Shown here: in pieces, positions 48,903 to 57,903 of the stretch | Layout: the number at the start of each line of letters is the position of its first letter | Position numbering within the stretch: the first letter of the stretch is position 1 | Source: Allobosea sp. | GTDB lineage: Bacteria; Pseudomonadota; Alphaproteobacteria; Rhizobiales; Beijerinckiaceae | Length of the DNA stretch: 64,000 nucleotides | Assembly: GCA_024231975.1 (NCBI GenBank) | Contig: JAAEQB010000108.1 | Location: forward strand, 1-64,000 | Reading direction: 5' to 3' | The notes under the pieces: model-generated | The model's database searches: none | Told to the model about the DNA's origin: nothing | What the model saw: the letters and a program-made list of their open reading frames with translations, nothing else | Translations under genes and position numbers: made by a program

Positions 48903-49853
48903 TCAAGCCGCGGCCAGTTCGCGCTTTGCGAAATCGCCTTTGTCGAGACGGGCAATCAGCGCCGCGAGCTCTGCCGTCTCGGCTTCGCTGAGGTCGGTCA
49001 GCGGCGCCCGCACAGGGCCGGAATCGCGGCCGATCACACGCATGCCGGCCTTGATGATCGAGACGGCATAGCCGCGCCTGCGATTGCGGATCGCGATCAG
49101 CGGCAGGATGAAATCGCGCAGGCCCGCTTGGACGGTCGCCCGGTCGCGCCTGCGCACGGCGGTGTAGAACTTGGTCGAGAACTGCGGGACGAAGTTGAAG
49201 ACGGCTGAGGAATAGGTGGTGACGCCCATTTCGAGATAGGGCAGGGCGAAGGTCTCGGCGGTCGGCAGGCCGCCGACATAGGTCAGCCGATCGCCCATCC
49301 TGAGATGGATGCGTGTCATCAGTTCGATGTCGCCGACGCCGTCCTTGAAGCCGACGAGATTGGGATTGCGCTCGCAGAGCTTCGCCAGCGTGTCCTCGGT
49401 CAGGATGGCGTTGTCGCGGTTGTAGACGATCACGCCGAGCGAGGTCGCCTTGCAGACGGCGTCGATATGGGCGGCGAGCCCGTCCTGCTCGGAGAAGACG
49501 AGATAGGGCGGCAGCAGCAGGATGCCGTCGGCGCCGGCACCCTCGACTTGCCTGGCAAGCTCGCAGGCGGTCTGCGTGCCGTGGCCGATGCCGGCGAGCA
49601 CCGGCACCCGCCCGGCTGTCGCGGAGACGGCGGTCGCGACGACTTCGACCACCTCCTGCGGCGACAGCGAGAAGAACTCGCCCGTCCCCCCGGCGGCGAA
49701 GAGGCCGGCGACCTCATAGCCACAGAGCCAGTCGAGATTGGAGCGGTAGCGCGCCTCGTCGAAGGCGTTGGTGGTCGTGAACGGCGTCACCGGGAAAGAC
49801 AGCAAACCGTCGCCGATCCGCTTGGCCATCTCCTGCGGCGTGAACTTGCTCAT
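48903..49853 (-). CDS. kdgD: 5-dehydro-4-deoxyglucarate dehydratase (DapA fold)
   Basis: 316 residues from the ATG at 49853, where homologues begin (MSKFTPQEMAKRIGDGLLSF). DapA-family landmarks are AAGGTGEFFSLSPQE, the catalytic Tyr in VIVYNRDN and the Schiff-base Lys in VGFKDGVGD. The YNRDN motif is characteristic of the dehydratase/decarboxylase that makes 2-oxoglutarate semialdehyde from 5-dehydro-4-deoxyglucarate in glucarate/galactarate breakdown. lysR and a Bug binding protein precede it on the same strand, so they probably sense and bind the sugar diacid. Confidence 0.9.
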   Translation of the reverse strand: MSKFTPQEMAKRIGDGLLSFPVTPFTTTNAFDEARYRSNLDWLCGYEVAGLFAAGGTGEFFSLSPQEVVEVVATAVSATAGRVPVLAGIGHGTQTACELARQVEGAGADGILLLPPYLVFSEQDGLAAHIDAVCKATSLGVIVYNRDNAILTEDTLAKLCERNPNLVGFKDGVGDIELMTRIHLRMGDRLTYVGGLPTAETFALPYLEMGVTTYSSAVFNFVPQFSTKFYTAVRRRDRATVQAGLRDFILPLIAIRNRRRGYAVSIIKAGMRVIGRDSGPVRAPLTDLSEAETAELAALIARLDKGDFAKRELAAA

Positions 49854-49916
49854 GATCTCGATCTCTCGCTGGCGATGCCGAAGCAGTAGAGCAAGATCGA
49901 TGCGTATTGAGACCAA

Positions 49917-50843
49917 TCACTGGATCGATCGATCCAATCGTTGAATTGTTGCGCTGGTCTCGGCGATTTCGCGGGCCAGCGCTGTGACGATCGGCACCAG
50001 CGGATTGTCGTTGTCGTCGCGGCTGACGAAGAAGAGCTCGGCCGGGCGATGGCGCGGCAGGTCGAGCGGGCGTAGCGCGACACCGCTGAAACGCAGGTTG
50101 ACCGCCGTCTCGGGAACGAGCGCGACGCCGACGCCGGAATGGACCATGGCGAGGATCGAATGAATCTGCGCGAGGTGCTGGACATAGTTCGGCACGAGGC
50201 CGGCGCGCGAGAACAGCTCGACGAGGAGGTCGTGGAAATAGCGCGCCTCATAGGGCGCGTACATGATGAAGGGCTCGCTGGCGAGATCGGGCAGCGCCAC
50301 GCTCTCGCCCCGCGCCAGCGGATGGCCCGCCGGCACGGCGGCGATCAGCGGCTCGGCCATCACCCGGAAGGCGCCGAGGCCGCGGCGCGGGATCGGCGGG
50401 CGCAGCAGGCCGATGTCGATCTCGCCGGAGTCGAGCCGCTTGAGCTGGTCGCCGCTGACCATCTCCTTCAGCGCGACCTCGACATCGGGCAGTTCGCGCC
50501 GGCAGGCCGCGACCAGCCGCGGCACATAGGAATAGGCCGAGGTCGCGGTGAAGCCGATATTGATCGAGCCTGCCTTGCCATTGGCGACGCGCTTGGCGAG
50601 CAAGGCTGCGCTCTCGGCGAGCTTGAGCAGCCGGCGCGCCTCGGCGAGGAAGCTCTGGCCGGCCGGGGTCAGCTTCACCGTGCGGTTGCTGCGCTCGAGC
50701 AGCACCACGTCCAGCACCCGCTCGAGGATCTGGATCTGCCGGCTGAGCGGCGGCTGGGTCATGTTCAGCCGCGCCGCAGCGCGGCCGAAATGCAGTTCTT
50801 CCGCGACGGCGACGAAGCAGCGCAGCTGGCTCAACTCGAACAT
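49917..50843 (-). CDS. LysR-family transcriptional regulator
   Basis: 308 residues. The winged helix is clear (LSQLRCFVAVAEELHFGRAA, then LNMTQPPLSRQIQILE), followed by the effector domain (INIGFTATSAYSYVPRLVAA; HPLARGESVALPDLA). The helix-turn-helix is of the CatR/BenM type. It lies between bug and kdgD on the minus strand, 52 bp after the former. It probably controls this set and perhaps the divergent tctCBA operon. Confidence 0.92.
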   Translation of the reverse strand: MFELSQLRCFVAVAEELHFGRAAARLNMTQPPLSRQIQILERVLDVVLLERSNRTVKLTPAGQSFLAEARRLLKLAESAALLAKRVANGKAGSINIGFTATSAYSYVPRLVAACRRELPDVEVALKEMVSGDQLKRLDSGEIDIGLLRPPIPRRGLGAFRVMAEPLIAAVPAGHPLARGESVALPDLASEPFIMYAPYEARYFHDLLVELFSRAGLVPNYVQHLAQIHSILAMVHSGVGVALVPETAVNLRFSGVALRPLDLPRHRPAELFFVSRDDNDNPLVPIVTALAREIAETSATIQRLDRSIQ

Positions 50844-50894
50844 GTCCCGCCTCCCGCGCGGCCTCTGCGATTTAGCCGCAGCGTCGGGCCGGCA

Positions 50895-51887
50895 TCAGTT
50901 CTGGATGGTGATTCCGGCCTTTTCAATGATGTCCTTGAACTTGGCGAGTTCGGCGACCGACTTGGCCTTGGCCTCGGCTCCGGTCGACGGTGTCGGCGCA
51001 GCACCGAGCTCCTCGAAGCGCGAGACGACGCCGGGATCCTTCAGGATCGCCTGCATCTCGCTGGTGAGGCTGTCGCAGATCTCCTTCGGCGTGCCTTTCG
51101 GCGCGAGGAAGCCGTTCCAGGAGCTGATGTCGAAGCCCGGCAACGTCTCCGCCAATGGCGGGATCTCGGGCGCGATCCTGGCCCGGTCGACCGTGGTGAC
51201 GGCAAGGCCGCGCAGTGTTCCAGCCTTGTAGTGCGGATAGGGCGAGGTGAAGTTGTCGAAGGAGAGCTTGACGTTGCCGGCGACGACGTCCTGCACCAGC
51301 GCTGCCGAGGAGCGGTATGTGACGTGCTGCATCTTCACGCCGGCGAGCTGCATGAAAAGTTCGCCGCAGAGATGGATCGAGGTGCCGATGCCCGAGGAGC
51401 CGAAATTCTCCTTGCCCGGATTGGCCTTGAGATAGGCGATCAACTCCGGAACCGTCTTCGCCGGCAGGGAAGGGTGGATGCACAGGAAGTTCGGCTGCGA
51501 GGACGACAGCGACAGGAACTCGAAATCCTCGATCGCCCTGAAGGGGATCTTGTCCTTGTAGAGATTGGGATTGATCCCGTGCGTCGAGACCGTGGTCATG
51601 CCGATCGTGTAGCCATCGGGCGTGGCATGGGCGAGGGCAGCGACGCCGGTGTTGCCGCCGGCGCCCGCCCGGTTCTCGATGACGAAGGCCTTGCCGAGCC
51701 GCTGCTGCAGCTTCTCGCAGATGATCCGGCCGATCACGTCGGTGGTGCCACCGGCGCCGAACGGGATGATCACCGTGACCGGCTTCGCCGGATAGCTCTG
51801 CGCGAAGCCCGGCCGCGCGATGAAGGGCGTCGCGAGCGCGCCGCCCGCGAGTCCGAGCGCTCCTCGGCGCGTGATCGATTGGGTCAT
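50895..51887 (-). CDS. Bug/TctC periplasmic binding protein
   Basis: 330 residues with a twin-arginine-like signal (ITRRGALGLAGGALATPFIA, cleavage near GFAQS). Bug motifs are SYPAKPVTVIIPFGAGGTTD, VIENRAGAGGNTG and PDGYTIGM. It is divergent from another Bug gene at 52132 that belongs to a complete tctCBA operon; this copy has no membrane partner of its own and may share that one. It leads the lysR-kdgD group. Confidence 0.93.
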   Translation of the reverse strand: MTQSITRRGALGLAGGALATPFIARPGFAQSYPAKPVTVIIPFGAGGTTDVIGRIICEKLQQRLGKAFVIENRAGAGGNTGVAALAHATPDGYTIGMTTVSTHGINPNLYKDKIPFRAIEDFEFLSLSSSQPNFLCIHPSLPAKTVPELIAYLKANPGKENFGSSGIGTSIHLCGELFMQLAGVKMQHVTYRSSAALVQDVVAGNVKLSFDNFTSPYPHYKAGTLRGLAVTTVDRARIAPEIPPLAETLPGFDISSWNGFLAPKGTPKEICDSLTSEMQAILKDPGVVSRFEELGAAPTPSTGAEAKAKSVAELAKFKDIIEKAGITIQN

Positions 51888-52131
51888 GCTGGTCCTCCCC
51901 GAGATGATGCGCGGCTTTTGCCGTCTGCAACCTCAGATTAGGGGGATGGTCGGCGCCGGCAAGGCTTCCGGCGCTATCGCGCAATCCAAAAACGGTATCG
52001 TTCCATTGCCAAACTAATTCATTGCGGCATCGTGCCTGGCCTATCCTCCGCGCCTCAAGGCAGCACCGAGACTGCCTGCCAGCAGGTGCCGGCCAGGCTC
52101 GGCCAGGCCGCTTCCGGAGGAAAGAGCGACC

Positions 52132-53124
52132 ATGCCCAGATCTTCGTTCCGCCCCTCGTCAATCCTCGCGAAGGGGCTCCTGCTCGCCGCCCTCGCAGGC
52201 TTTGGCCTCGCAGCAGGGCCCGCTGTGGCCCAGAACTTCGAACGGCCGGTGCGCATCATCGTGCCCTTCGCGCCGGGCGGCACCTCGGACATCCTCGCCC
52301 GCCTGATTGGGCCGAAGCTCTCGGCCGCGATCGGCCAGCCGGTCGTGATCGAGAACAAGCCCGGCGCGGCCGGCAATCTCGGCGCCGACACGGTCGCCAA
52401 GGCGCCTGCCGACGGCCATACCCTGCTGCTCATGGATGTCGGCTCGCTGGCGACCGCACCGAGCCTGTTCTCCGATCTGACCTATGATCCGGCCAAGGAC
52501 CTTGCCCCGGTCAGCATGGTGATGTTCGGCCCTTACGTCCTCGCCGTGCATGAATCGGTTCCGGCCAAGACCGCCCAGGAGCTCGTCGCCTACGCCAAGG
52601 CGCATCCGGGCAAGCTCGCCGTCGCCAATTCCGGCGTCGGGGCGGCCAACCACATCACGGCGGTGTCGATGGCGAAGGAACTCGGCATCACCTGGAAGAA
52701 CGTGCCCTACAAGGGCGGTGCGGCCGCCTCGCGCGCTGTCGTCTCTGGCGAGAGCGGCGTCATCATCAATGGCTCCACCGCGACATTGCCCTTTGTCGCC
52801 AACAAGCAGCTCGTCGGGCTCGCCGTCACCGGCGAGGAACGCATCTCCGGCATCCCGACCTTCAAGGAAGCCGGCCTGCCCGGTGGCGATGCCGGCACCT
52901 GGCAAGGCATCCTGACCACGGCCAAGACCCCGCCGGCGGTGGTCGCGCGCCTCAATGCCGAGATCGGCAAGATTCTGCAGGATGCGGAGATCAAGGCCAA
53001 GATCGCCGAGCAGGGCGGCGTGGTGAAGCCGGGCTCGTCCGCTGAGTTCGCCGGCTGGCTGAAGAGCGCGACCGAGCGCTGGGGCGGCATCATCCGCGAA
53101 GCCGGCATCAAGGGCACGAACTGA
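52132..53124 (+). CDS. tctC: Bug/TctC periplasmic binding protein
   Basis: 330 residues with a signal peptide (ILAKGLLLAALAGFGLAAGP, cleavage near AVAQN). Bug motifs are FERPVRIIVPFAPGGTSD, VIENKPGAAGNLG and the SGVGAANHITAV ligand loop. AGGAAAGAG precedes the ATG. It is followed 2 bp later by tctB, so it is the dedicated binding subunit of this second tripartite transporter. Confidence 0.93.
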   Translation: MPRSSFRPSSILAKGLLLAALAGFGLAAGPAVAQNFERPVRIIVPFAPGGTSDILARLIGPKLSAAIGQPVVIENKPGAAGNLGADTVAKAPADGHTLLLMDVGSLATAPSLFSDLTYDPAKDLAPVSMVMFGPYVLAVHESVPAKTAQELVAYAKAHPGKLAVANSGVGAANHITAVSMAKELGITWKNVPYKGGAAASRAVVSGESGVIINGSTATLPFVANKQLVGLAVTGEERISGIPTFKEAGLPGGDAGTWQGILTTAKTPPAVVARLNAEIGKILQDAEIKAKIAEQGGVVKPGSSAEFAGWLKSATERWGGIIREAGIKGTN

Positions 53125-53126
53125 CG

Positions 53127-53588
53127 GTGGCGCGGCCGATGACCCGGCTCCGGCTCGACTGGCAGGACGTTCTGCTGGGCGCTTTCCTCGTCGCGGTGGC
53201 GGCTGGGACGCTCTACGCCACCCGCACCCTGTCTGTCGGCCATGCCGCCGATATGGGACCGGGCTACATGCCGCGCGTCGTCTCGCTCGCTCTGCTCGGC
53301 TTCGGTCTGTTCTTCCTGGGACGCAGCGCAAGGGGCGTGGCCGTGACCATCGAAGCGGTGCACCTGCGGCCGCTTTTCGCCGTGCTGGCCGCGGCCGGCG
53401 TCTTCGCGCTCACCGCCGAGCGGCTCGGCCTCGCCATCGCCTCGGTGCTCACCGTCATGCTGGCGGGGCTCGCCACCCGCGAGACACGCCCGCTGGAAAG
53501 CATGGGCTTTGCGCTGCTGCTTTCCAGCCTCGCCGCCCTGCTCTTCATCAAGGTCCTGGCCCTGCCGGTTCCGCTCTGGCCCCGCTGA
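53127..53588 (+). CDS. tctB: Tripartite tricarboxylate transporter, small permease TctB
   Basis: 153 residues from a GTG; an ATG at 53139 is equally possible and neither has a strong ribosome site. Four hydrophobic segments are visible, with the family motif DMGPGYMPRVVSLALLGFGL (about 43-62) between the first two. It forms the membrane complex with the TctA encoded 7 bp downstream. Confidence 0.9.
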   Translation: MARPMTRLRLDWQDVLLGAFLVAVAAGTLYATRTLSVGHAADMGPGYMPRVVSLALLGFGLFFLGRSARGVAVTIEAVHLRPLFAVLAAAGVFALTAERLGLAIASVLTVMLAGLATRETRPLESMGFALLLSSLAALLFIKVLALPVPLWPR

Positions 53589-53595
53589 GCCCGCC

Positions 53596-55095
53596 ATGGA
53601 ACTCTTCGACAATCTGCTGATCGGCCTGTCGACGGCTCTGGAACTCAAGAATCTCGGCTTCTGCCTGATCGGCGTGCTGATCGGCACGGCGATCGGGGTC
53701 CTGCCTGGGATCGGCCCGATCCCGACGATCGCTTTGCTGCTGCCCTTCACCTTCGGCATGGAACCGGCCGGGGCGATGATCATGCTCGCCGGCATCTTCT
53801 ACGGTGCGCAGTATGGCGGCTCGACCACGGCGATCCTGGTCAACGTCCCCGGCGAGACCTCCTCGGTCGTGACCTGTCTCGACGGCCACCAGATGGCCCG
53901 GCAAGGTAAAGCCGGGCTGGCGCTGGCGATCGCTGCGCTCTCCTCCTTCTTCGCCGGCACGGTCGCGACCATCGTCATCGCCCTGCTCAGCGTGCCGCTG
54001 GCGGCGCTGGCGCTGAAGTTCACCGCGGTCGAGTATTTCAGCCTGTTGGTGCTCGGGCTGATCGCCGCGGTGGTGCTGGCGCATGGCTCGGTCGCGCGCT
54101 CGCTGTCGATGGTGCTGCTCGGGCTGCTGCTCGGCCTCGTCGGCATCGACGTCAGCTCGGGCGCGGCGCGCATGACTTTCGGTATCCCCGAATTGTCCGA
54201 CGGGCTCGATTTCGTGCCGGTCGCGATGGGGATGTTCGGGCTGGCCGAGATCATCGCCAATCTGGAGCGTCCGGCCGAGCGGCATGTCGTCAACCAGGCG
54301 GTGCGCGGTCTGATCCCGAGCTGGGCCGACCTCAAGCAGGCCTTTCCCGCTATGGCCCGCGGTACGGCGCTGGGCTCGGCGCTCGGCGTGCTGCCTGGAG
54401 GCGGGGCGGCGCTGCCGCCCTTCTCCTCCTATGCGCTGGAGAAGAAGCTGGCCAGGGACCCGTCGCGCTTCGGCCATGGCGCAATCGAGGGCGTCGCCGG
54501 GCCGGAGGCGGCCAACAATGCCGGCGCGCAGACGAGCTTCATCCCGCTGCTGACCCTCGGCATCCCCGCCAATGCGCTGATGGCGCTGATGATCGGCGCG
54601 CTGATGATGCAGGGCATCCAGCCCGGCCCGCAGATCATGCGCGAGCAGCCACAACTCGTCTGGGGCGTGATCGCCTCGATGTGGGTCGGCAACCTGATGC
54701 TGCTGGTGATCAACCTGCCGCTGATCGGCCTGTGGGTCTCGATGCTGCGGATACCCTACCGGCTGCTGTTCCCGGCGATCGTACTGTTCTGCTGCATCGG
54801 CACCTACGGCATCGCCAACAGCCTGTTCAACGTCTGGCTGATGCTCGGCTGCGCCGCGGTTGGCTACGTCTTCATCAAGGTCGGCGTCGAGCCGGCGCCG
54901 CTGCTCCTGGGATTGGTACTGGGCCCGCAGCTGGAAGAGTATTTCCGCCGCGCCATGCTGCTCTCCGACGGGGATTTCTCCGTCTTCCTGACACGCCCGA
55001 TCAGTGCCGGCCTGCTCATCGTCGTTGCGCTGCTGCTTCTGGCACTGCTTTCTCCAGGTGTTGTGAGAGGGCGGAAACGGGCCCTGGCGGAGTAA
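53596..55095 (+). CDS. tctA: Tripartite tricarboxylate transporter, large permease TctA
   Basis: 499 residues from the ATG at 53596. Family motifs are IGVLPGIGPIPTIALLLPFT, AQYGGSTTAILVNVPGETSS, LPGGGAALPPFSSYALEKKL and PLLTLGIPANALMALMIGAL, with about twelve membrane helices. It differs from the TctA at 3677-5173 in each motif, so the two systems are not recent duplicates. The ligand may be a sugar diacid, given the adjacent kdgD. The following 244 bp hold no recognised gene. Confidence 0.95.
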   Translation: MELFDNLLIGLSTALELKNLGFCLIGVLIGTAIGVLPGIGPIPTIALLLPFTFGMEPAGAMIMLAGIFYGAQYGGSTTAILVNVPGETSSVVTCLDGHQMARQGKAGLALAIAALSSFFAGTVATIVIALLSVPLAALALKFTAVEYFSLLVLGLIAAVVLAHGSVARSLSMVLLGLLLGLVGIDVSSGAARMTFGIPELSDGLDFVPVAMGMFGLAEIIANLERPAERHVVNQAVRGLIPSWADLKQAFPAMARGTALGSALGVLPGGGAALPPFSSYALEKKLARDPSRFGHGAIEGVAGPEAANNAGAQTSFIPLLTLGIPANALMALMIGALMMQGIQPGPQIMREQPQLVWGVIASMWVGNLMLLVINLPLIGLWVSMLRIPYRLLFPAIVLFCCIGTYGIANSLFNVWLMLGCAAVGYVFIKVGVEPAPLLLGLVLGPQLEEYFRRAMLLSDGDFSVFLTRPISAGLLIVVALLLLALLSPGVVRGRKRALAE

Positions 55096-55357
55096 GCGCC
55101 CAGTCCGGAGATTCCGGCCTCGTCTCGATTGCCGCTTTGCCCCAAGTCCTTCGTGGGAGCGATCGAGATGCCCTGATCGCCTCGCGCTGCTTCTGGACTT
55201 TGGAGGCTATCCTCAGGCGGACATTCAGGATCTGCCCAGCAGTGGAGCGATTGCGCGTCGTCCACACGTGACGCCGACTTGTCGCCCCGAGAATTTCTTC
55301 CAATCCGCGGAGCGCGAAACGCCTTAGCTCGGCATTACCATGCCGGATGAGGTTTCC

Positions 55358-56062
55358 ATGCCGACTTTTCCAATCGTTCTCGCCAGCGCCGCGGCTGGTT
55401 CCGCCGCCAGGACGCTCTCCGAAAACGATCCATTCGCCGCGGGCCGGGACATCGTCTGGAGCGGCACGCAGGACATGGCGGTGGGACATGTCGTGTTCTC
55501 CGGAGTCTCGGAGAGCGCGGCCTTCCCGCACACGGAGGTTGTCGTCGTCACCGCCGGGCGTCTCGTCTTGTCGCTCGGAGATAGCCGCCGCGTGATCGAG
55601 GCCGGCGGGAGCATCGTGGTCGCGCGCGGCACGGCCGTGCGGATCGAGGCGGCGCCCGGGACGCGTTGGACCTTCTGCGCCAGCACTGGTTCGAGCTCGG
55701 CGGCGCCGGGCGTGACCGAACTGCGGGCCGACGCATCGCTCTCGCCCTCGTCGCCGCCTCCGGCCAATCTCCTCGACGGGCCGGAGCCGCAGTGCCGGAG
55801 CTACAACGCTTTCATCGACGAAGCGTCGGGCGTGCGGGCCGGCATCTGGGATTCGACGCCGTATCGCCGCATCCTGCGTCCGCAGCCGGTCAACGAGCTG
55901 ATGCACATCCTCGCCGGCAGCGTCACCTTGGCCGGAGCTGACGGGCGTCCGGTCCGGATCGGAACGGGCGAGAGCGTGTTCGTCGCCCAAGGCACGCCCT
56001 GCGCCTGGGACAGCGACGAGCACGTCGCCAAGATCTATGTCGTCCAGGAGGTCGGCGAATGA
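55358..56062 (+). CDS. Two-domain cupin protein
   Basis: 234 residues from the ATG at 55358, which follows GAGG by 5 bp; the ATG at 55340 lacks such a site. Two cupin barrels are visible: the first around VVVTAGRLVLSLGDSRRVIE and the second around ELMHILAGSVTLAGADGRPV to ESVFVAQGTPCAWDSDEHV. The second resembles the DUF861/(S)-ureidoglycine-type cupins, with an HILAGS motif but few metal histidines. The function is unknown. The stop codon overlaps the acetyltransferase ATG. Confidence 0.82.
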   Translation: MPTFPIVLASAAAGSAARTLSENDPFAAGRDIVWSGTQDMAVGHVVFSGVSESAAFPHTEVVVVTAGRLVLSLGDSRRVIEAGGSIVVARGTAVRIEAAPGTRWTFCASTGSSSAAPGVTELRADASLSPSSPPPANLLDGPEPQCRSYNAFIDEASGVRAGIWDSTPYRRILRPQPVNELMHILAGSVTLAGADGRPVRIGTGESVFVAQGTPCAWDSDEHVAKIYVVQEVGE

Positions 56063-56946
56063 GCTCGGCGGCTTCCGTTGCCGGGACGAGCATGGCTGAG
56101 GCGCCGGGCGTACTGACGCTGCGCGCGATCGACGCCGACGATGCGGCCTCCTGTGCGGAGCTGTCGCGGCGCGTCGGCTGGCCGCACCGTCGCGAGGACT
56201 GGGAATTCGTGATCGGCCTCGGCCACGGCATCGTCGGCGAGCGGGACGGCAAGCTCGTGGCCACGGGGCTGTGGTGGCCCTATGGCGAGAGCCATGCCAC
56301 AGTCGGGATGATCATCGTCGCCCCCGAGGAGCAGGGGGCGGGGATCGGCAAGCGCCTGATGCAGGCGCTGCTCGGGCAGGCTGAAAGCCGCTCGCTGATG
56401 CTCAATGCCACAGTCGCCGGCGAGCCGCTCTATGCCCGCCTCGGCTTCCGGCCCTTTGGCGGAGTGAGCCAGTATCACGGCCATGTGCTCGCCGTCGCAG
56501 CACCTGAGCTCGGCGTGGGCGAAAGGCTGCGTCCGGGCATCCCGGCTGATCTCGCCATGCTGCAACGGCTCGATCGTGAGGCGACAGGATTGGAACGCGG
56601 GCCGGTCCTGACGGCCCTCCTGCAATGCGGCGAGTGCCTGGTGCTGGAGAGGGCCGGGCAGCCCGTCGGCTTCAGCATTCTGCGCGCCTTCGGCCGCGGC
56701 CAGGTGGTCGGCCCGGTCGTGGCCGCCGACGAGACGGATGCGCGAACTCTGATCGCTTGCTGGCTGCACAGCCGGGCGGAACAGTTCATGCGCGTCGATC
56801 TGCAGTTCGGCTCGAGCTTGAGCGACTGGCTGGTGCGGCATGGCCTTGCGCCGGCCGGAGACGTCACGGCAATGGTGCGGGGCGATCTGCCGGCCGCGCC
56901 TGGACCGGCGCGCCTCCACGCCCTGATCACTCAGGCGCTCGGATGA
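56059..56946 (+). CDS. GNAT acetyltransferase with two GNAT-like domains
   Basis: 295 residues. The first half is a GNAT fold (LTLRAIDADDAASCAELSRR; acetyl-CoA-binding MIIVAPEEQGAGIGKRLMQA); the second (about 150-295) repeats the fold in degenerate form (VLERAGQPVGFSILRAFGRG). A paralogue lies at 61972-62847, sharing WPHRxEDW, GLGHG/EVGHG, WWPYG and a FGRGxVVGPxVA block. They flank a putative amine catabolic cluster, so an amine or amino acid is a reasonable acceptor. The start codon overlaps the cupin stop (ATGA). Confidence 0.88.
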   Translation: MSSAASVAGTSMAEAPGVLTLRAIDADDAASCAELSRRVGWPHRREDWEFVIGLGHGIVGERDGKLVATGLWWPYGESHATVGMIIVAPEEQGAGIGKRLMQALLGQAESRSLMLNATVAGEPLYARLGFRPFGGVSQYHGHVLAVAAPELGVGERLRPGIPADLAMLQRLDREATGLERGPVLTALLQCGECLVLERAGQPVGFSILRAFGRGQVVGPVVAADETDARTLIACWLHSRAEQFMRVDLQFGSSLSDWLVRHGLAPAGDVTAMVRGDLPAAPGPARLHALITQALG

Positions 56947-56965
56947 TGTCCGCGAGGTCGACACG

Positions 56966-57892
56966 ATGACGCTGCTGCTCAAGTCCGATGCCGCCCGCGC
57001 CGAGGAATGGACGCGACTGCTGGCGGAGAAGGCGCCCGAGCTGCCCTTCCGCATCTGGCCGGATATCGGCGATCCCGCCGAAATCCGCTATCTCGCCGCC
57101 TGGCTTCCGCCGGACGACCTGCTGGGCCAGTTCCCCAATCTCGAACTGCTGGTCTCGGTCGGCGCCGGCGTCGACCAGCTCAACCTTGCCGACATCCCGG
57201 CGCGCTTGCCGATCGTGCGGATGATCGAGCCCGGCCTCGTCGACAGCATGGTCGAATACGTCACCATGTCGGTGCTGGCGCTGCATCGCGATCTCGTGCC
57301 CTACATCGCCGCGCAGAAGGAGCAGGCCTGGACGCCGCTTCGGATCAGGCCGACGAGCGAGCGCCGTGTCGGTGTGCTTGGCCTCGGCATGCTGGGCAAG
57401 GCCTGCGCGCTGAAGCTCGCCGAATTCGGCTTCGGCGTCGCCGGCTGGAGCCGCTCGCGGCACGAGGCTCCTGGCATCGAGACCTTCGCAGGCGATGCCG
57501 AGTTGCTCGCCTTCCTCGCACGTACCGACATCCTGGTCTGTCTGCTGCCACTGACCGATGCGACACGCGGCCTGCTCGGCGCCGAGCTCTTCGCCCGGTT
57601 GCCGCAGGGCGCGATGATCGTCAACGCCGGCCGGGGCGGCCATCTCGATCAGGACGCCCTGCTGGCCGCGCTGGACAGCGACCATCTCGCGGGCGCGGTG
57701 CTCGACGTCTGCGAGCCGGAGCCGCTTCCGGAAGGGCACCCGCTCTGGAACCACCCCAAGGTCCTGCTCACGCCGCATATCGCCAGCCGTTCGCGCTCCG
57801 AGGCCTCGCTCGACATCGTCCTCGAGAACCTGCGGCGCCACCAGGCGGGCGAGCCCCTGATCGGCCTGATCGACCGCGATCGCGGCTACTGA
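56966..57892 (+). CDS. D-2-hydroxyacid dehydrogenase, GhrA-like
   Basis: 308 residues. The NAD(P) site is GVLGLGMLGKACALKLAEFG; VNAGRGGHLDQDAL and the catalytic Arg/Glu/His set (NAGRG, CEPEPLPEGHPLW, LTPHIAS) mark the glyoxylate/hydroxypyruvate reductase A subgroup. Such enzymes reduce glyoxylate, hydroxypyruvate or other 2-oxo acids. It starts 19 bp after the acetyltransferase and 11 bp before the aldehyde dehydrogenase, within one operon. Confidence 0.9.
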   Translation: MTLLLKSDAARAEEWTRLLAEKAPELPFRIWPDIGDPAEIRYLAAWLPPDDLLGQFPNLELLVSVGAGVDQLNLADIPARLPIVRMIEPGLVDSMVEYVTMSVLALHRDLVPYIAAQKEQAWTPLRIRPTSERRVGVLGLGMLGKACALKLAEFGFGVAGWSRSRHEAPGIETFAGDAELLAFLARTDILVCLLPLTDATRGLLGAELFARLPQGAMIVNAGRGGHLDQDALLAALDSDHLAGAVLDVCEPEPLPEGHPLWNHPKVLLTPHIASRSRSEASLDIVLENLRRHQAGEPLIGLIDRDRGY

Positions 57893-57903
57893 ACGAGGCT
57901 CCC

